Positions 47,015 to 55,472 of a stretch of DNA of 64,000 nucleotides are shown here, one piece after another. This DNA comes from Umezawaea sp042738955. GTDB taxonomy: Bacteria > Actinomycetota > Actinomycetes > Mycobacteriales > Pseudonocardiaceae. A model generated the notes under the pieces. It saw only the letters and a list, made by a program, of their open reading frames with translations, made no database searches and was not told where the DNA came from. Every line of letters starts with the position of its first letter. Position 1 is the first letter of the stretch. Position numbers and translations under genes: made by a program. The DNA is taken from positions 1 to 64,000 of the forward strand of contig NZ_JBHYHC010000034.1 in NCBI RefSeq assembly GCF_042738955.1. The letters are read 5' to 3'.

Positions 47015-50000
47015 GGCCAGGTGACGTCGTCGAACCAGCCCTGTTCCTGGGCGGCGTAGCGGGCGCGTTTGACGAGGTCGGGGCGGGTGGCGGCGAGGGC
47101 GTGCAGGTCGGCTTCGAGCAGTTCGGTACGCACGTCGAGCCGCTCGTCGCCCTGCTCGTGCAGACGAAGGGCGGCATCGATGGCAGCGATGTTGAGGCCT
47201 TCGCTGGGCAGGTCGACCGTGGCCATGAGGGCCAAGAGTTCATCGTCGTTGCCGCCTCGGCCCAAGCGGTCGAAGAAGAGGTCGGTCATGTCGAAGGAGG
47301 GGAAGGACCGCACCATCACGGGCAGCACCCGATCAAGGTCGATCGCGGATCGCAGCAGCGTGACCACCAGCCCCGACAGGTCGGGGATGTGCCTCATGGA
47401 CCGCAACGCCTCCCACATCTGGTCGTGGGCCGTGTTTTCGTAGGCGCCTCGGAGCAGCAGGTGCAGAATCACGCGCGCGGCGGTCGTGCTGACCCCGTCG
47501 AGTCTGACGATCACCTGCCAAAGGGGGTTGTCGAACGGTTCGAGGGAGTCGGTGTCGAGGTTGAGCTGGAAGTCGCACAGGAAGTTCGACTCGCGGTGCC
47601 GCTTGAACGGGAAGACGTCGGGCGCGCTGAACGGGAGCATGTGCCAGGACAGGTCGGGTTCGGGGTCCGTGCGGCCGAGTCTGCCGACACGCAGCACGAG
47701 GTCCCGGTCGGCGCCCTGCCCGACCCTGGTCACCTCGATGGTGTCGATCAGGCCCACCCAGGCGGGCTGGGGGAGTTGCGACCTCCAGAACAGGGCCTGA
47801 CTCGCCCAGTCGCCGATCCCCACCAGACGACTGGCCGCCAGTTCGCCGTGCACGACCACCGCGAGGACCATGATGTTCACGCTGTACATCGCGTAGCGGG
47901 TCGGCGTGCTCAACGGAGCGGGCTCGTAGTCCGATTTGGGCCGGTGCCGGTGAGCCTCGTGGAACACGCGGACGAGCAACGGGGAAAGCTCGTCACGCAG
48001 CGACGGATCGGCCGCGGCCATCTCCTCCAGGAACCGCACCACCGGCTGCCGAGCCGTCAACGGGGCGAACGACAGGAGACTGTGCAACTCGTTGTCGTCC
48101 AGCGCGCGGGTGCGGGCCAACCGGGAGGTCGACCGCTCCGCGTGGAGCAGGTCCCGCAGTGTGCGCCAGGTCAGCCTGGCCACCAGGTACTCGCTGAAGG
48201 TGGCGTGCAGGAACTCGTAGGTGCGCAACGTCTTCTCGTCCCGCACCGCCTCCGCCCGCTGGACGAAGAAGAACCTGCCGAGCACGGCTTCGCCCGCGCC
48301 CAGCGGTTCGCGCACCCCGTCGCGCTGCGGTTCGGCGCCCAGGAGCGAGGTGAGGTCGCGGTCCAGTTCGTGTTCCCTGATCCACTGGACGCCGCGGTTG
48401 AACATCGCCAGCGCCACGATCGACAACCGTTCGAGTTCCTCCTCGACCTCCTCGGCGAGGTTCCCGTCCGACCGCTCCTCCCGGTCCTTCGTGATCTCGC
48501 GGCGAGCGAACCGGATGAGGAGTCGTTCGTACAGTTCGGCCTTGCCGATCGTGCCCGTGTTGCGCTGCAACGCGTTGCCGTCGGCGTCGTACAGGGCGAG
48601 CATCAGGAGGAGCAGGGGCTGCTCGGCAAGGGACGCGTGCTCCAGCACGACGTCCACGGGGAGAGGGGACAGGCCTGCCGAGAAGTAGCGGGCGTTGGTG
48701 GTGTTCCACGCCCGCAGCCACCGCTCCGCCTGGTCCCCGTCGAACGGCGACAGCCGCAGGATCGTCGTTTCCTCGGGGATCACGGCCCGGTCCGCCACGC
48801 CGATCCGGCTGGTCACGATGATCGCGACCGGTCTGCCCATGTCGGCGTTCTCGCGCTGGAACCGCTCGACCTTCTTCAGGTACCGGGTCTGGCTCACCCC
48901 GGTGGCCTGGAGCAGTTCGTCGAACCCGTCGAGGAACACGACCGGCAGCGCGCCGTCGGCCGACCTGGCGAACTCGGCCCAGCCGACCTTCTCGTGCAGC
49001 GCGGCGTGGAGGCCGTGCTCGATCTGCTGGAGGAGGTCCGCCTCGGTGGGGGCGGTGCGGAGTTCGATCCGCAGGGGCGTGAAATCCGTTGCGGGCAGGC
49101 GGGCCGCCAGCACCTTGGTCAGTGCCGACTTCCCCGATCCGGGGTCGCCGAGGACGAGCAGGGGGGACTGCGTCGCGCCAGGGGATGTCAGGTGGCCGAT
49201 GAAGAAGTCGTGGATGTCGGTGCGGACGTCGAAGACCTGCCAGGAGAGCACCTGAGCCGGGAACGCAGGTCTACCGACCTGGAACCTCGGGTCGATGTAG
49301 CAGTCGCGGAACAGCGGGATGCCCAGCCCGTCCGGCACCTGGTCGGGCTCGATGATCCGGTGGTCCAGCACCGACCGGTAGCGCGCCGCGAGTTCCGTCC
49401 GCCGCAGGGCCGACGGCCCGCCCACGGTCATCGTCGTGAGAAGGCGTTCGACCTCCTCCAACGCGGTCCTGACGACCGAACGGGTCGCCTGGTGGTCCTG
49501 CCGCGAGGACCAGAACGCGAACTCCGGGCAGTCGACCGCGAGTCTGCGGATGTTCTCCTCGTACCGGCGGAGGGCGGCGTCGGGGAGGCCGTCGAGCAGG
49601 TTCCGCTGTCGGTCGTCCATGGAGTCCCACACGGCGAGCCCGGTCAGGAACGACCGCGTTCCCGTGGTCAAGACCGAGTAGTAGGTCGCGAGCACCTGGA
49701 GGTTGTCCTCGTACGGGAGTTCGGGGGTCACCAACGGCACCGAGGTGTCGGCGAGGCCCACCAAGTCGATCGGCACCTTCGGGAGCACCCCGTCCGGCCG
49801 AAGGGCCAGGTCCTTCGTGACCGCTGGAACGCCCGACTCGTCGAAGGCCTCGAAGAACGACGCCAGCACGACCATGGTGTGTGCGGCGTGCAGGCGTTGG
49901 GTGCGGCTGTAGCGGGAGAGGCCGGTGTGCTTTTCCGAGAGCTTCACCGCGTACTCGTGGGAGAGCCTGATGAAGTCCGCTTTGGCGTCGAACCAGCCCA

Positions 50001-50130
50001 GCAGGCCGAACACGTCCAGCACCGAACCCGCCAGGAGGGCTCCGCCGAGCACCTTGTCGAGCGCCTTGACGAGTTTGTGCTCCGAAGCGCCCATGAGCTT
50101 GACCGCGTCGGCGTAGCTGAACGTGCTCAT
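47011..50130 (-). CDS. NACHT-domain STAND ATPase, candidate bacterial NLR-like defence protein
   Basis: 1039 aa from the ATG at 50130. The N-terminal helical domain (1-about 220; SYADAVKLMGASEHKLVKAL, RTQRLHAAHTMVVLASFFEAF) resembles the NNH7-type domain of bacterial NACHT proteins. The NACHT ATPase has LLVLGDPGSGKSALTKVL (Walker A, about 328), LPVVFLDGFDELLQATG (Walker B with the DGFDELL acidic pair, about 398-404), IIVTSR (sensor) and LSPFDGDQAERWL. YEFLHATFSEYLVARLT marks the end of the winged-helix region. The remaining 350 residues are a sensor-like region without clear repeats. Family members can act as anti-phage sensors. It is 32 bp downstream of the glycosyltransferase gene, so co-transcription with the exosortase operon is possible. 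Confidence 0.82.
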   Translation of the reverse strand: MSTFSYADAVKLMGASEHKLVKALDKVLGGALLAGSVLDVFGLLGWFDAKADFIRLSHEYAVKLSEKHTGLSRYSRTQRLHAAHTMVVLASFFEAFDESGVPAVTKDLALRPDGVLPKVPIDLVGLADTSVPLVTPELPYEDNLQVLATYYSVLTTGTRSFLTGLAVWDSMDDRQRNLLDGLPDAALRRYEENIRRLAVDCPEFAFWSSRQDHQATRSVVRTALEEVERLLTTMTVGGPSALRRTELAARYRSVLDHRIIEPDQVPDGLGIPLFRDCYIDPRFQVGRPAFPAQVLSWQVFDVRTDIHDFFIGHLTSPGATQSPLLVLGDPGSGKSALTKVLAARLPATDFTPLRIELRTAPTEADLLQQIEHGLHAALHEKVGWAEFARSADGALPVVFLDGFDELLQATGVSQTRYLKKVERFQRENADMGRPVAIIVTSRIGVADRAVIPEETTILRLSPFDGDQAERWLRAWNTTNARYFSAGLSPLPVDVVLEHASLAEQPLLLLMLALYDADGNALQRNTGTIGKAELYERLLIRFARREITKDREERSDGNLAEEVEEELERLSIVALAMFNRGVQWIREHELDRDLTSLLGAEPQRDGVREPLGAGEAVLGRFFFVQRAEAVRDEKTLRTYEFLHATFSEYLVARLTWRTLRDLLHAERSTSRLARTRALDDNELHSLLSFAPLTARQPVVRFLEEMAAADPSLRDELSPLLVRVFHEAHRHRPKSDYEPAPLSTPTRYAMYSVNIMVLAVVVHGELAASRLVGIGDWASQALFWRSQLPQPAWVGLIDTIEVTRVGQGADRDLVLRVGRLGRTDPEPDLSWHMLPFSAPDVFPFKRHRESNFLCDFQLNLDTDSLEPFDNPLWQVIVRLDGVSTTAARVILHLLLRGAYENTAHDQMWEALRSMRHIPDLSGLVVTLLRSAIDLDRVLPVMVRSFPSFDMTDLFFDRLGRGGNDDELLALMATVDLPSEGLNIAAIDAALRLHEQGDERLDVRTELLEADLHALAATRPDLVKRARYAAQEQGWFDDVTWP

Positions 50131-50161
50131 GCCCTGCAAGTCGACGGGCGGACCGTGACCG

Positions 50162-51508
50162 TTAGCGGGCGGGGGCTTCGGTGTTGCGGCGGGTTTTCGT
50201 CCACGTGTTGTCGCCGCGGAGCAGGCGGATCAGGGCGCGCCATGACGTGATGTAGAAGGTGTAGATGTACAGGGCGTAGCCGAAGCCGTAGGCGATGGAG
50301 CGGGGGAGGGAGACCGCCGGTTCGCAGCGGGCTCGGTAGACGGGGCCCCAGATGAGGAACGGGAGCAGGCCGAAGGCTCCGTAGACGGTGAAGAGGATCC
50401 AGGCGCCCTCGGTGAACCAGGTCCACACCTCGGTCGGGTTCACCGCCGCGCGGTGGGCCAAGAGGATCAGGGGGATGGGGTAGACGAGGGTGCCCAGTAG
50501 TTGCATCCACGGTTGGGCCAGGTAGTAGAGCATTTCGGCCGCGCCCAACGTGGAGAGGTGGTCGGAGGCCCAGATGTGGCGCAGGTAGCGCATGCACTGC
50601 ATGGTGCCCTGGCCCCAACGGGTTCGTTGGGCCAGGAAGCGGCGGAGGCTGTAGAGGCCCTCCTGGTGGACGTGGGTGTCCCTGCTGAAGCCGGTGCGCC
50701 AGCCCGCGGTGAGGAGGTGGACGCCCAGTTCGAAGTCTTCGAGGAGGGAGCCGCGCCACGGTTGGGCTGTGGGGCCCGCGATGGAGTCCAACGCCGACAG
50801 CCTGGTGAACTGGCCGTTGCCGCCCATGGAGATGGTGCCGGTCACGCCCCTGGACATCTGGATCGCGGCGATGGCGGTGCGGAACTCCAGGTCCTGCATG
50901 CGGACGAGGGCAGCGCCGAACGTCTTGCGCCAGCGGGTGACACCGGGCTGGCGTACGCCGGTGTTGAGCATGCGGACGTCCACCTGGACCGCCCCCATCG
51001 TGGGGGTGCCGAAGAGGTGGTCGGCGGCGCAGACCTCGAGGCAGTTGGCAGCCGGCCTGCCGTCGGCGTCGACAACGACGGCGATGGCGCGGTCCGGGTC
51101 GGAGTGCCTGCCCATCCACAGCTTGAGCGTGCGGTAGGCGTCGTTGAGGGCGTCGCCCTTGCCGGTCCTGGCGTGCGGGAGGGCGCGCCGGACCAGGTGG
51201 ACGTGGTTGTCGCCGCCGTCCAGCCACGCCTGGACGGCGGCCGCGGTGCCGTCGTCGGAGTCGTCGTCGACCACCCACACGTGCGCGATCGGAAAGGTCA
51301 TCCGCAGGTAGGCGATGGTGTCGCCGATGACGGCCTCCTCGTCGCGGCACGGGACGAGGAAGTGCCACTCGAACGCGGTCGACGAGCCGACCGGGGCCGG
51401 TCGGTGGCGCAGGTACGGGACGACGATCAGCAGCACGTACGTCAGGAACGCCACGGACATGGTCAGCGCCAACGCCTGGGTGAAGCCCAGGAGCACGTCC
51501 AGGCTCAT
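50162..51508 (-). CDS. Membrane glycosyltransferase family 2, BcsA/NodC-like
   Basis: 448 aa from the ATG at 51508, which overlaps the exosortase-like stop (ATGA). One N-terminal membrane helix (about 8-32) precedes the GT2 domain: VWVVDDDSDDGTAAAV (about 80-90), VVVDADGRPA (DxD, about 145), LLEDFELGVHLL (acceptor ED) and FLAQRTRWGQGTMQ (QxxRW, about 297), the set of processive inverting enzymes. Three or more helices follow (about 325-425) with a basic C-terminal tail. It probably adds or polymerises sugars at the inner face of the membrane. Coupling to an exosortase-like gene suggests glycan decoration linked to surface protein anchoring. Confidence 0.88.
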   Translation of the reverse strand: MSLDVLLGFTQALALTMSVAFLTYVLLIVVPYLRHRPAPVGSSTAFEWHFLVPCRDEEAVIGDTIAYLRMTFPIAHVWVVDDDSDDGTAAAVQAWLDGGDNHVHLVRRALPHARTGKGDALNDAYRTLKLWMGRHSDPDRAIAVVVDADGRPAANCLEVCAADHLFGTPTMGAVQVDVRMLNTGVRQPGVTRWRKTFGAALVRMQDLEFRTAIAAIQMSRGVTGTISMGGNGQFTRLSALDSIAGPTAQPWRGSLLEDFELGVHLLTAGWRTGFSRDTHVHQEGLYSLRRFLAQRTRWGQGTMQCMRYLRHIWASDHLSTLGAAEMLYYLAQPWMQLLGTLVYPIPLILLAHRAAVNPTEVWTWFTEGAWILFTVYGAFGLLPFLIWGPVYRARCEPAVSLPRSIAYGFGYALYIYTFYITSWRALIRLLRGDNTWTKTRRNTEAPAR

Positions 51509-52035
51509 CGGCGGGTGGCCAGCCGGACGAACAGGACGAGCGCGGCCGCGCCGCCGAACACGCTGACCATCGAGCCCAGGAGGGTGTGGCCCCAGTAGTA
51601 GCCGGCGTCCGTGCCCAGCCACTCCACCAGTCCGACGAGGCTGAGGACGCGGAGCTGGTTGACGACGACCACCGCCACCGACGCGGCCGCCAGCGCGAGG
51701 AGCACTCGGCGGGTGATGCGGGGACGCAGCGCGACCATCACGGCCCCGATGACCAGCAGCGGCAGCACCAGGAACGCGGACGTGCACTCCGGGGTCATGC
51801 GCAGGCCGAGCGGGGTGTCCGAGCCGAGGCCGAAGTACACGGTCTGGCGGTCCGGCACCACGGCGACGCCGTCGGAGCCGACGACGCCGATCAGGAAGCC
51901 GGACAGGGTGATCTCGGCGTTGCGGTAGGCCTGGTTGGCGAGGACCAAGGCGGTGGCGGCGCCGAGGAGGGCGATCACGACCACCCGGCTCGGCAGGGCG
52001 GAGCGACGGACCGGCGGGGAACTGACGAGCGCCAC
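51505..52035 (-). CDS. Exosortase-like membrane peptidase (actinobacterial type)
   Basis: 176 aa from a GTG at 52035, with AAAGGA upstream. Five or so hydrophobic segments hold the three residues expected of exosortases: Cys in RMTPECTSAFLVLPLL (about 83), Arg in VVVNQLRVLSLVG (about 127) and His in YYWGHTLLGSM (about 147). Exosortases are integral membrane cysteine proteases or transpeptidases that cut a C-terminal sorting tail (short motif, helix, basic end) from exported proteins. The divergent genes encode two secreted proteins and a tail-only peptide, matching this role. The assignment rests on the Cys-Arg-His spacing and context, as actinobacterial forms diverge from the PEP-CTERM enzymes. 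Confidence 0.78.
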   Translation of the reverse strand: MALVSSPPVRRSALPSRVVVIALLGAATALVLANQAYRNAEITLSGFLIGVVGSDGVAVVPDRQTVYFGLGSDTPLGLRMTPECTSAFLVLPLLVIGAVMVALRPRITRRVLLALAAASVAVVVVNQLRVLSLVGLVEWLGTDAGYYWGHTLLGSMVSVFGGAAALVLFVRLATRR

Positions 52036-52351
52036 CCCTGGTTCCTTTCAGCCATTGGAGAGTGCCCAGAAGAGCTACTGAATGGCCATCGGCCTGCCTG
52101 AAGGCGCTCAGCACCCCCGGATCGGGTGACCGAATCCCGCTGAGTCGGGCGACAAATCGACTTTGAGTGGTCCCGATTGGGCGAAGTGGGTGTAGGTCGT
52201 CACTCCTTACGGTCAGCAACCCTTAATCCGTCGGGGTGTCCGCCGATGGTGAGTTGTCCGGCCACACGACTTGTGGAGGGCGCTGCCCCGGTCGCGATTC
52301 GACTCGGGACCACCCGTGTCCGGGCTCACCGGAAGTGGGAAAGGAAGTTCG
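52036..52351. promoter_or_regulatory. Divergent promoter region of the exosortase locus
   Basis: This 316-bp gap separates the divergent exosortase-like and secreted-protein genes. A short inverted pair GCCATT (52051-52056) and AATGGC (52081-52086) lies near the exosortase start, and CCCG/CGGG pairs occur around 52137-52147. No convincing promoter hexamers or coding frame were seen. Confidence 0.4.
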
Positions 52352-53149
52352 ATGAGTGTTCGTCCTGACCGTGCGTCGACCCTGACGCGCCGAGGCGGCC
52401 TTGCCGTGCTGGCGGCCGTCGCCGCGCTGCTGCTCGGCGCGGCGCCCGCCTCGGCGGCGCCGGGGGACGCCTCGGCCACCGGCGTCAAGCTGGCGCTGTC
52501 GTTGCTGGGGAGCAAGGCCGCGTCGGCGGGGCCGTTCGCCGCCGCGGACGCGAACGGGCCGACCACCAACACCTTCGTCAGCGTCGAGCTGCCCGAGGTG
52601 CTCAAGACCGGGGCCGTCAACACCTCCGCCTCGCGCGACGACAAGACCGGCGGCGTGTACGCCAAGGCGAGCACCGCCGACGTCAAGCTCGACCTGCTCA
52701 AGTCCGTGACCGGCGGGATCTCCCTCGCCCTCGCCGAAGCCGACTGCGAGGCCACGCAGAAGGGCTTGTCCGGCAAGGCGAAGCTCGTCGGGGCCGACCT
52801 CGGCAAGCTTGGCGTCGTCACCACCGACCCCGCGCCGGACACCGAGGTCGACGTGGAACTGGTCGGGGTCGACATCGCCCGGATCACCTTCAACGAGCAG
52901 GTCCACAACGCCGACGGCAGCCTGACCGTCAACGCCGTGCACCTCCGGCTGGTCGGCGGTGTCCTCGGCTCGATCGGCACGGGCGACGTCGTGCTCTCGT
53001 CCGCCACCTGCGGTCCCGCTGGCCTGCCCATCCCGTTGGCGTCCGGCGCGGGCCTCTGGATCGGCCTCGGCCTGCTGGCGGTCAGCGCGGTCCCCGTCGG
53101 GGTCGTCGCGATCCGCAGGCACCGGTCCACCTCGCTGCTCGCGCACTGA
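52352..53149 (+). CDS. Secreted surface protein with C-terminal sorting tail (choice-of-anchor P-like)
   Basis: 265 aa from the ATG at 52352 with AAAGGAAG upstream. Signal peptide: basic start, hydrophobic LAVLAAVAALLLGA, cleavage after PASA. The mature domain is beta-rich with no catalytic motif and two Cys (EADCEATQ, SSATCGPAG). The tail is tripartite: LPIPLASGAGLW, then a membrane helix (about 238-255), then RRHRS before LLAH. VNAVHLRL and VVLSSATCGP recur in the second secreted protein at 54.8 kb as NAVHFRF and VVLGSAACSP, so they are homologues. The family is, I believe, the one databases call choice-of-anchor P. It is the probable substrate of the exosortase-like enzyme. Confidence 0.78.
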   Translation: MSVRPDRASTLTRRGGLAVLAAVAALLLGAAPASAAPGDASATGVKLALSLLGSKAASAGPFAAADANGPTTNTFVSVELPEVLKTGAVNTSASRDDKTGGVYAKASTADVKLDLLKSVTGGISLALAEADCEATQKGLSGKAKLVGADLGKLGVVTTDPAPDTEVDVELVGVDIARITFNEQVHNADGSLTVNAVHLRLVGGVLGSIGTGDVVLSSATCGPAGLPIPLASGAGLWIGLGLLAVSAVPVGVVAIRRHRSTSLLAH

Positions 53150-53168
53150 CCGGACCAGGGAGAACACC

Positions 53169-53333
53169 GTGTACAAGGTCCCCGGCAGCGGAGTGGCCGT
53201 CGGCACCGGCGTCGGGTCGCTCGCGGCGACCGGCGCGGGCCTCACCTGGTGGATCGCCGCCGCGCTGGTGCTGCTGGCGGCGGGCGTCCTGCTGCGGCAC
53301 GCGGCCCGCAGGCGTCGGACCCAGCCCCGTTAG
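53169..53333 (+). CDS. 54-aa peptide consisting mainly of a sorting tail
   Basis: The GTG at 53169 has GGGAGAA upstream and follows the secreted-protein stop by 19 bp. The product reads MYKVPGSGVAVGTG, then SLAATGAGLTWW, a hydrophobic helix (IAAALVLLAAGVLL) and RHAARRRRTQPR. LAATG resembles the LAxTG signal of class E sortases, and LA-x-TGAGLxW also parallels PLASGAGLW in the preceding gene. There is no signal peptide, so the single helix must insert by itself, with the basic end inside. It may be a membrane partner, a decoy substrate, or the detached anchor of a once longer protein. Confidence 0.6.
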   Translation: MYKVPGSGVAVGTGVGSLAATGAGLTWWIAAALVLLAAGVLLRHAARRRRTQPR

Positions 53334-53336
53334 CCA

Positions 53337-53374
53337 GCGGACTCCTCCGGCCCGCCCCCGCCGGAGGAGTCCGC
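53337..53374 (+). terminator. Strong hairpin before the epimerase gene
   Basis: GCGGACTCCTCCGGC (53337-53351) and GCCGGAGGAGTCCGC (53360-53374) make a perfect 15-bp stem with an 8-nt loop, starting 4 nt after the tail-peptide stop and 18 nt before the epimerase GTG. There is no T-run, so it could terminate, partially attenuate or stabilise transcript ends. Confidence 0.8.
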
Positions 53375-53392
53375 ACCCCCGAGAGGAGAACG

Positions 53393-54565
53393 GTGACCAA
53401 GGAAATCCTGCTGCTGGCCGGTACGAGGCCCGAAGCGGTGAAGATCGCGCCCGTCGCGCTCGCGCTGGCGGACCACCCGGTGCTCCGGCCGACGATCGTC
53501 CACAGCGGACAGCACGCCGAGATGGTCGGCCAGGCGCTGGCGGCGTTCGGGCTCGCGCCGGACGTGGTGCTGGACGTGCCGCGCGCGAGCGGCGGGCAGG
53601 CGGAGCTGATCGCGGGGCTGCTGCCCGCGTTCGACCGGGTGCTGGCCGAACGCGCGCCCGCCGCCGTCGTGGTGCAGGGCGACACGTCGACCGCGTTGGC
53701 GGGCGCGCTCGCCGCGTTCTGGCGCGGGACGCCCGTGGCGCACCTGGAGGCCGGGCTGCGGACCGGTGACCTGGCCGGGCCGTTCCCCGAGGAGGGGAAC
53801 CGGCAGATGATCTCCCGGATCGCCTCCCTGCACCTCGCGCCCACGGACGAGGCGGCCAGCGCGTTGAGCGCGGAACGCCCGCCGGGCAGCGACATCGTGG
53901 TCACCGGCAACACCGTCGTCGACGCCGTGCTGCGGGTCGCCGCCGCCGGGCTGCCCGCGAAGGACCCGGACCTCGCCGCGATGGAGGAGGAGCTGGACGC
54001 GACCGGCGGCAGGCTCGTGCTGGTCACCGTGCACCGCCGCGAGTCGTGGGGCGCGCCGCTGCACCGCGTGCTCACGGCCGTGCGCTCCATCGCCGACCGG
54101 CACCCCGACGTGCTGGTCCTGCTGCCCGCGCACCCGAACCCGGTGGTCCGCGCGCAGGTCCGCGAGGTGCTCGGCGGCCACCGCCGGATCGTCATCACCG
54201 AGCCGCTGGACTACTCCGACCTGGTCCGCGCGCTGGTGCGCGCCGCGCTCGTGCTGACCGACTCCGGCGGCATCCAGGAGGAGGCCCCGTCGTTCGGCGT
54301 CCCGGTGCTGGTGCTGCGCGACTCGACCGAGCGGATGGCCGCCGTCGACGCCGGCAGCGCGTGGGTGGTCGGCACCGACCCGACCCGCATCCTGGCCGAG
54401 GCGGGCTGGGTGCTCGGCTCGCGGCTGCGGCTCCCGCTGGGCCGCAACCCCTTCGGCGACGGCCTCGCGGCGGGCCGGGTGCGGACCGCGCTGGAGCGCC
54501 TGCTGGGGCTCGTCCCCGTCACCAAGCCGATCCGCTGGCGCGACCAGCTCGTCGTCAGCGGATGA
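53393..54565 (+). CDS. wecB: UDP-N-acetylglucosamine 2-epimerase (non-hydrolysing)
   Basis: 390 aa from the GTG at 53393 with GAGAGGAGAA upstream. The family signatures are all present: LLLAGTRPEAVKIAPV at the N-terminus, VVQGDTSTALAGALAAF, VAHLEAGLRTGDLAGPFPEEGNRQMIS, LVTVHRRESW and VLTDSGGIQEEAPSFGVPVLVLR near the UDP-binding site. It interconverts UDP-GlcNAc and UDP-ManNAc, a precursor for surface glycans and linkage units. Its place after the exosortase substrates and near the membrane glycosyltransferase suggests it feeds a cell-surface glycan or linker. A perfect hairpin precedes it. Confidence 0.93.
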   Translation: MTKEILLLAGTRPEAVKIAPVALALADHPVLRPTIVHSGQHAEMVGQALAAFGLAPDVVLDVPRASGGQAELIAGLLPAFDRVLAERAPAAVVVQGDTSTALAGALAAFWRGTPVAHLEAGLRTGDLAGPFPEEGNRQMISRIASLHLAPTDEAASALSAERPPGSDIVVTGNTVVDAVLRVAAAGLPAKDPDLAAMEEELDATGGRLVLVTVHRRESWGAPLHRVLTAVRSIADRHPDVLVLLPAHPNPVVRAQVREVLGGHRRIVITEPLDYSDLVRALVRAALVLTDSGGIQEEAPSFGVPVLVLRDSTERMAAVDAGSAWVVGTDPTRILAEAGWVLGSRLRLPLGRNPFGDGLAAGRVRTALERLLGLVPVTKPIRWRDQLVVSG

Positions 54566-54812
54566 GGAAGCCCGTGCGGCACGACCGGAAGGCGGGGTGA
54601 TCATCCACGGCGCACTCGGACGCGAATCGTGACCACCAGCTCGCTGTGAACTCGGTTGGGTAGTGCAGTTCCTCCAACGAGTGACATGGGGTGCCGAGCT
54701 GGTACCGGCGGGCCCATCCCGATCGATCATGCGACAGGGGTGGGAGCCGCCGGTGCTCGGCGTTCGGGACCGGAGCGGCACTTCGGGGGAAACTGTGGAA
54801 GGGGAACACCAG
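54566..54812 (+). promoter_or_regulatory. Upstream region of the second secreted protein
   Basis: 247 bp without a convincing gene. An in-frame extension of the secreted protein upstream to 54663 lacks a signal peptide at its start and is rejected. No clear repeats or hexamers were recognised. Confidence 0.35.
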
Positions 54813-55472
54813 ATGAACAGCACCACCGCACGCCGTGCGGGAGTGGTGGCCGCGGGGATCGTCACCGGACTGGTCGTGTCGGCCGCGCCCGCGCTGGCCG
54901 CGAGCCCGGCGGGGACCGCGTCCCTGGGCTTCGTCGAGTTCACGAAGGACGGCAGGACCAACTCGGTGCCGACGCAGGCGTCGTGCTCCGTCGAGGGCCC
55001 GACGTCGAGCTCCGCGCCCGCGGTGACCGACCAGCCGGACGTCCAGTTCGGCGGCGGCACGTCGTCGTGCACGACGAAGCCCGTCGCGGACGACCGCACC
55101 GAGACGACGTCCGAGGCGAACGGCCAGGGCTTCGAGCTGTCCGCGCTCGTCTCCGACGGCGGACCGCGGCTCAAGATCGGGTCCTGGAAGGCCTTGTGCG
55201 TCGGCACGGAGAAGGGGACGAACGCGGGCTGGCAGCTCGGCGGGCTCTCCGGCTTCACCGACCTGCCGACGCAGATCCCGACGAACTACGTGCACCAGGT
55301 CAAGTCGAAGAAGGGCGTCGTGCTCGCGAACGTGACGTTCAGCGAGGTCGTCCTGCCCGAGCCGAACGACGGCGGGCTCGCCATCAACGCCGTGCACTTC
55401 CGCTTCACGCCGGAGGCGAGCGTGAGCGGTGAGGTCGTGCTCGGCTCGGCCGCCTGCTCGCCGACCCCGTAG
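54813..55472 (+). CDS. Second secreted protein of the choice-of-anchor P-like family, tailless
   Basis: 219 aa from the ATG at 54813 with GGAAGGGGAA upstream. Signal peptide: MNSTTARRAGVVAAGIVTGLVVSAAPALA with cleavage after ALA. The mature domain contains four or more Cys (QASCSVEG, GTSSCTTK, WKALCVGT, SAACSPTP) that may form disulfides, and ends NAVHFRFTPEASVSGEVVLGSAACSPTP. This end aligns with the 52.4-kb protein just before its sorting tail, but here the protein stops, so no membrane anchor is present. It is therefore probably released or held by a partner. A different anchor between otherwise related proteins is the hallmark of this family. Confidence 0.75.
   Translation: MNSTTARRAGVVAAGIVTGLVVSAAPALAASPAGTASLGFVEFTKDGRTNSVPTQASCSVEGPTSSSAPAVTDQPDVQFGGGTSSCTTKPVADDRTETTSEANGQGFELSALVSDGGPRLKIGSWKALCVGTEKGTNAGWQLGGLSGFTDLPTQIPTNYVHQVKSKKGVVLANVTFSEVVLPEPNDGGLAINAVHFRFTPEASVSGEVVLGSAACSPTP

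Noticed and set aside
46357..50250. A 1297-aa open frame on the plus strand opposite the NACHT gene
   Set aside because: It is antisense to both the GTPase end and the NACHT gene, Arg/Gly/Pro-rich, without any domain; long antisense frames are expected at this base composition.
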